This document shows positions 25,668 to 27,231 of a stretch of DNA of 27,231 nt, one piece after another (position 1 is the stretch's first letter; the number at the start of each line of letters is the position of its first letter). The notes beneath the pieces are model-generated. The model saw nothing but the letters and a program-made list of their open reading frames with translations, was not told the DNA's origin and ran no database searches. This DNA is from Prolixibacteraceae bacterium. Its GTDB lineage: Bacteria; Bacteroidota; Bacteroidia; Bacteroidales; Prolixibacteraceae. The translations under genes and the position numbers were made by a program. Location of the stretch: the NCBI GenBank assembly GCA_017998095.1, contig JAGODU010000040.1:1-27231 (forward strand), read 5' to 3'.

Positions 25668-26138
25668 ATGAAAGTTGTTTTTGTTTGTCTCGGTAACATT
25701 TGCAGATCACCCGCTGCTGAAGCTGTTTTTAGATTTATGCTTGAAAAAGAGGGGCTAAGTGATAAGATAAGCACAGACTCAGCAGGTATTATTGGCGTTC
25801 ATTCAGGTGAAAAGGCCGACCGCAGAATGATTCGTCATGCTTTTGAAAGAGGTTATATTGTTGACAGTATTTCAAGAAAATTCAATCCTACTAAGGATTT
25901 CAATGAATTCGACATGATTATCGGAATGGACGATCAGAATATTTCTGATTTGCATTCTTTAGCAAGAAATGATTCCGACCGAAAAAAGATTCACAAATTG
26001 TCACAATTCCTTACAAAACACTATGATAAAGAAATCCCTGACCCGTATTATGGAGGAGATGAAGGGTTTAATCACGTGCTTGATCTTTTGGAAGATGCAT
26101 GCAAGGGCTTACTTGAAAAACTGAAAAGGGAAATTTAA
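25668..26138 (+). CDS. low-molecular-weight protein-tyrosine phosphatase
   Basis: The 156-aa protein has the family P-loop FVCLGNICRSP, with nucleophile Cys7 and Arg13, directly at the N-terminus. The general acid is Asp125 in DPYYGG. Length and motif placement match the bacterial LMW-PTP family, which dephosphorylates protein tyrosines; arsenate reductase relatives lack this DP-Y/F pair arrangement. Many bacterial members act on tyrosine kinases controlling polysaccharide export (Wzb-Wzc), but no such genes are nearby, so the target is unknown. It stands alone and its stop codon overlaps the stop of the convergent MgtC-family gene by 4 bp. Confidence 0.93.
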   Translation: MKVVFVCLGNICRSPAAEAVFRFMLEKEGLSDKISTDSAGIIGVHSGEKADRRMIRHAFERGYIVDSISRKFNPTKDFNEFDMIIGMDDQNISDLHSLARNDSDRKKIHKLSQFLTKHYDKEIPDPYYGGDEGFNHVLDLLEDACKGLLEKLKREI

Positions 26139-26821
26139 ATTTTAGGATCAGAAAATTCTATTTGAAGTATATTCAAATCATTTTCATACAATTTTTCAGT
26201 TAGAATATTCCATTTTGCACTTGAAGGGGCATTCAGCTTATAATTGTATATGAAAGTGCCTGGTCTGATATATGTAGGATTGACATCCAAAATTCTGAAA
26301 TGATTCTGGTGCAATATCTCTTGCGCCTTTTCATCAGTCTTTCCCGAAGACGATTTAATAGTCAGTATCTTAACGCTTAATGGAGTGAAAAAATGATTTT
26401 CAAGCTGCTCAACTACTATGAGAACAATTAATATCAAAGCAACAGCTACCATGGCCGCAAAATACATTCCGGCTCCAATTGCAAGTCCGACCGCTGCTAT
26501 TGCCCATATCGAAGTGGCAGTTGTTAATCCCCTGACATTGATGCCCATTCTTAATATTGCTCCTGCGCCTATAAACCCTACTCCTGTTATAACCTGTGCT
26601 GCAATCCTGCCCGGATCACCGGTTTGAGTAGTATTAAAACTGAATGGAATATAAATTGACAGCAGCATTATTAATGTTGAACCAAGACAAATAAGCATGT
26701 GAGTTTTTAAACCTGCCGGCTGTTTGTGGGCTTCCCTTTCCAAACCGATTATTGCTCCTGCTATAAGGCTGAATACCAGTCGGATTATTATTGTATTGTT
26801 GTCTATGTCAAATGGAACCAT
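26135..26821 (-). CDS. MgtC/SapB family membrane protein
   Basis: The 228-aa protein has an N-terminal MgtC domain with about five hydrophobic segments (to about residue 145). It contains the signature LIAGAIIGLEREAHKQPAGLKTH, here split by charged residues, and GVGFIGAGAILR with GLTTATSIWAIAAVGLAIGAG. A soluble C-terminal domain (about 150-228) resembles an ACT-like extension. MgtC proteins are inner-membrane factors tied to low-Mg2+ growth and, in pathogens, to control of ATP synthase; most homologues are uncharacterised. ATG 26821 is chosen; an in-frame TTG at 26857 would add 12 residues and cannot be excluded. No Mg2+ transporter gene lies nearby. Confidence 0.87.
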   Translation of the reverse strand: MVPFDIDNNTIIIRLVFSLIAGAIIGLEREAHKQPAGLKTHMLICLGSTLIMLLSIYIPFSFNTTQTGDPGRIAAQVITGVGFIGAGAILRMGINVRGLTTATSIWAIAAVGLAIGAGMYFAAMVAVALILIVLIVVEQLENHFFTPLSVKILTIKSSSGKTDEKAQEILHQNHFRILDVNPTYIRPGTFIYNYKLNAPSSAKWNILTEKLYENDLNILQIEFSDPKI

Positions 26822-26956
26822 TTCATCAATAATTGATTTGAATTGCAAGATAAGCAATTAAATTAAATATTTTTAATGGTGAAGTATGATAAAAAGCCGG
26901 ATTTTCGCAATTATAAAAGTGTTATTTTTTGCTATTTCTCACTTATACCAAATAGG

Positions 26957-26989
26957 TACCAAGTTCTTACCAAGTTCTTACCAAGTTCT
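26957..26989. repeat. three tandem copies of an 11-bp repeat
   Basis: TACCAAGTTCT occurs three times head to tail at 26957-26967, 26968-26978 and 26979-26989, without mismatch. A partial AC-C start follows. It lies upstream of the MgtC-family gene, about 140 bp from its start. Confidence 0.9.
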
Positions 26990-27057
26990 ACCGTGACCTT
27001 TTTTTAGACTGATCAAATTTGCATTATTTTCGGTTAGGGTAGGAATGTGCTTTGCAC

Positions 27058-27106
27058 GTTGTCGCTTCGCTCTATTAGAAAGCTTCGCTTTTGTTGTCGC
27101 TTCGCT
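27058..27106. repeat. paired GTTGTCGCTTCGCT repeats
   Basis: The 14-mer GTTGTCGCTTCGCT occurs at 27058-27071 and again at 27093-27106, with a related AGCTTCGCTTTTG between them. On the minus strand the second copy reads CATTGGTAGCGAAGCGACAA, the style of dispersed intergenic repeats containing GCGAAGCGA seen in many bacterial genomes. Confidence 0.7.
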
Positions 27107-27177
27107 ACCAATGACAGATTTTTACAATCATCACATATTCAGGTATTTTTACCAATAAAAGTTTCTTTTTGTGTATT

Positions 27178-27204
27178 GAGATTCCTCACTTCGTTCGGAA
27201 TGAC
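27178..27204. repeat. dispersed intergenic repeat with GTCATTCCGAACGAAGTGAGG core
   Basis: On the minus strand the block reads GTCATTCCGAACGAAGTG followed by AGGAATCTC. TTCC and GGAA (near 27182 and 27197) can pair to form a short hairpin. From memory, this GTCATTCCGA(G/A)CGAAG...GGAATCTC pattern is a common non-coding repeat in Bacteroidota and other phyla. Its role is unknown. Confidence 0.6.
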
Positions 27205-27231
27205 GGCCGCTTTTTGGGGTATATGAAGGGA

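Larger units (their letters stand above)
26822..27231. other. gene-free right end with short repeats
   Basis: About 400 bp hold no credible gene on either strand. The stretch contains an 11-bp tandem triplet, two copies of GTTGTCGCTTCGCT, and a CTTCGTTCGGAATGAC-type block, all listed separately, embedded in AT-rich DNA. The window ends before the next gene. Confidence 0.7.

Overview
The window reads as chromosomal DNA from an anaerobic, fermentative member of the Bacteroidota. The evidence is low GC (by eye well under 45%), few Shine-Dalgarno sequences, a good match to the Bacteroidota promoter pattern (TTG / TAnnTTTG), a Bacteroidota-style pyruvate kinase N-terminus, a probable K+-dependent membrane pyrophosphatase and a multisubunit [FeFe] hydrogenase. 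The genus cannot be read from the sequence. All family names come from motif recognition without database searches.

Left part (1-8.5 kb): the 3' part of a PAS-type histidine kinase, a single-domain response regulator just out of frame with it, mutS2, and a large FAD/Fe-S dehydrogenase (GlcD-GlcF fusion, YdiJ-like), all on the plus strand. A DUF4143-type AAA ATPase follows on the minus strand. Between it and pyruvate kinase lies a short array of 32-bp repeats, the last of which supplies the pyk stop codon.

Middle part (8.5-14.4 kb): pyk on the minus strand, a small DUF2721 membrane protein on the plus strand, then a minus-strand run of PAS protein, SpoIIE-type phosphatase, lactonase-like lipoprotein and DJ-1/PfpI protein.

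Core (14.4-23.1 kb): a plus-strand hydrogenase locus, divergent from the PAS/SpoIIE genes. Its first half looks sensory or regulatory: DRTGG protein, RsbW-like ATPase, a 460-aa [FeFe]-hydrogenase-like iron-sulfur protein with an altered active site, a second DRTGG protein and a PHP phosphoesterase. After a recognisable internal promoter come a stand-alone GHKL ATPase and the catalytic electron-bifurcating-type hydrogenase: an HndB-like ferredoxin, HydB (NuoF-like), HydA (full H-cluster) and HydC (NuoE-like). The locus ends at a strong terminator. The cluster suggests that redox or H2 status is sensed by the HydS-like protein and passed through a kinase/phosphatase switch. No STAS protein, sigma factor, Rex gene or HydEFG maturase is visible here.

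Right part (23.1-27.2 kb): a predicted K+-dependent membrane pyrophosphatase (minus), a low-molecular-weight protein-tyrosine phosphatase (plus), an MgtC/SapB membrane protein (minus), and a final gene-free stretch with tandem and dispersed short repeats.
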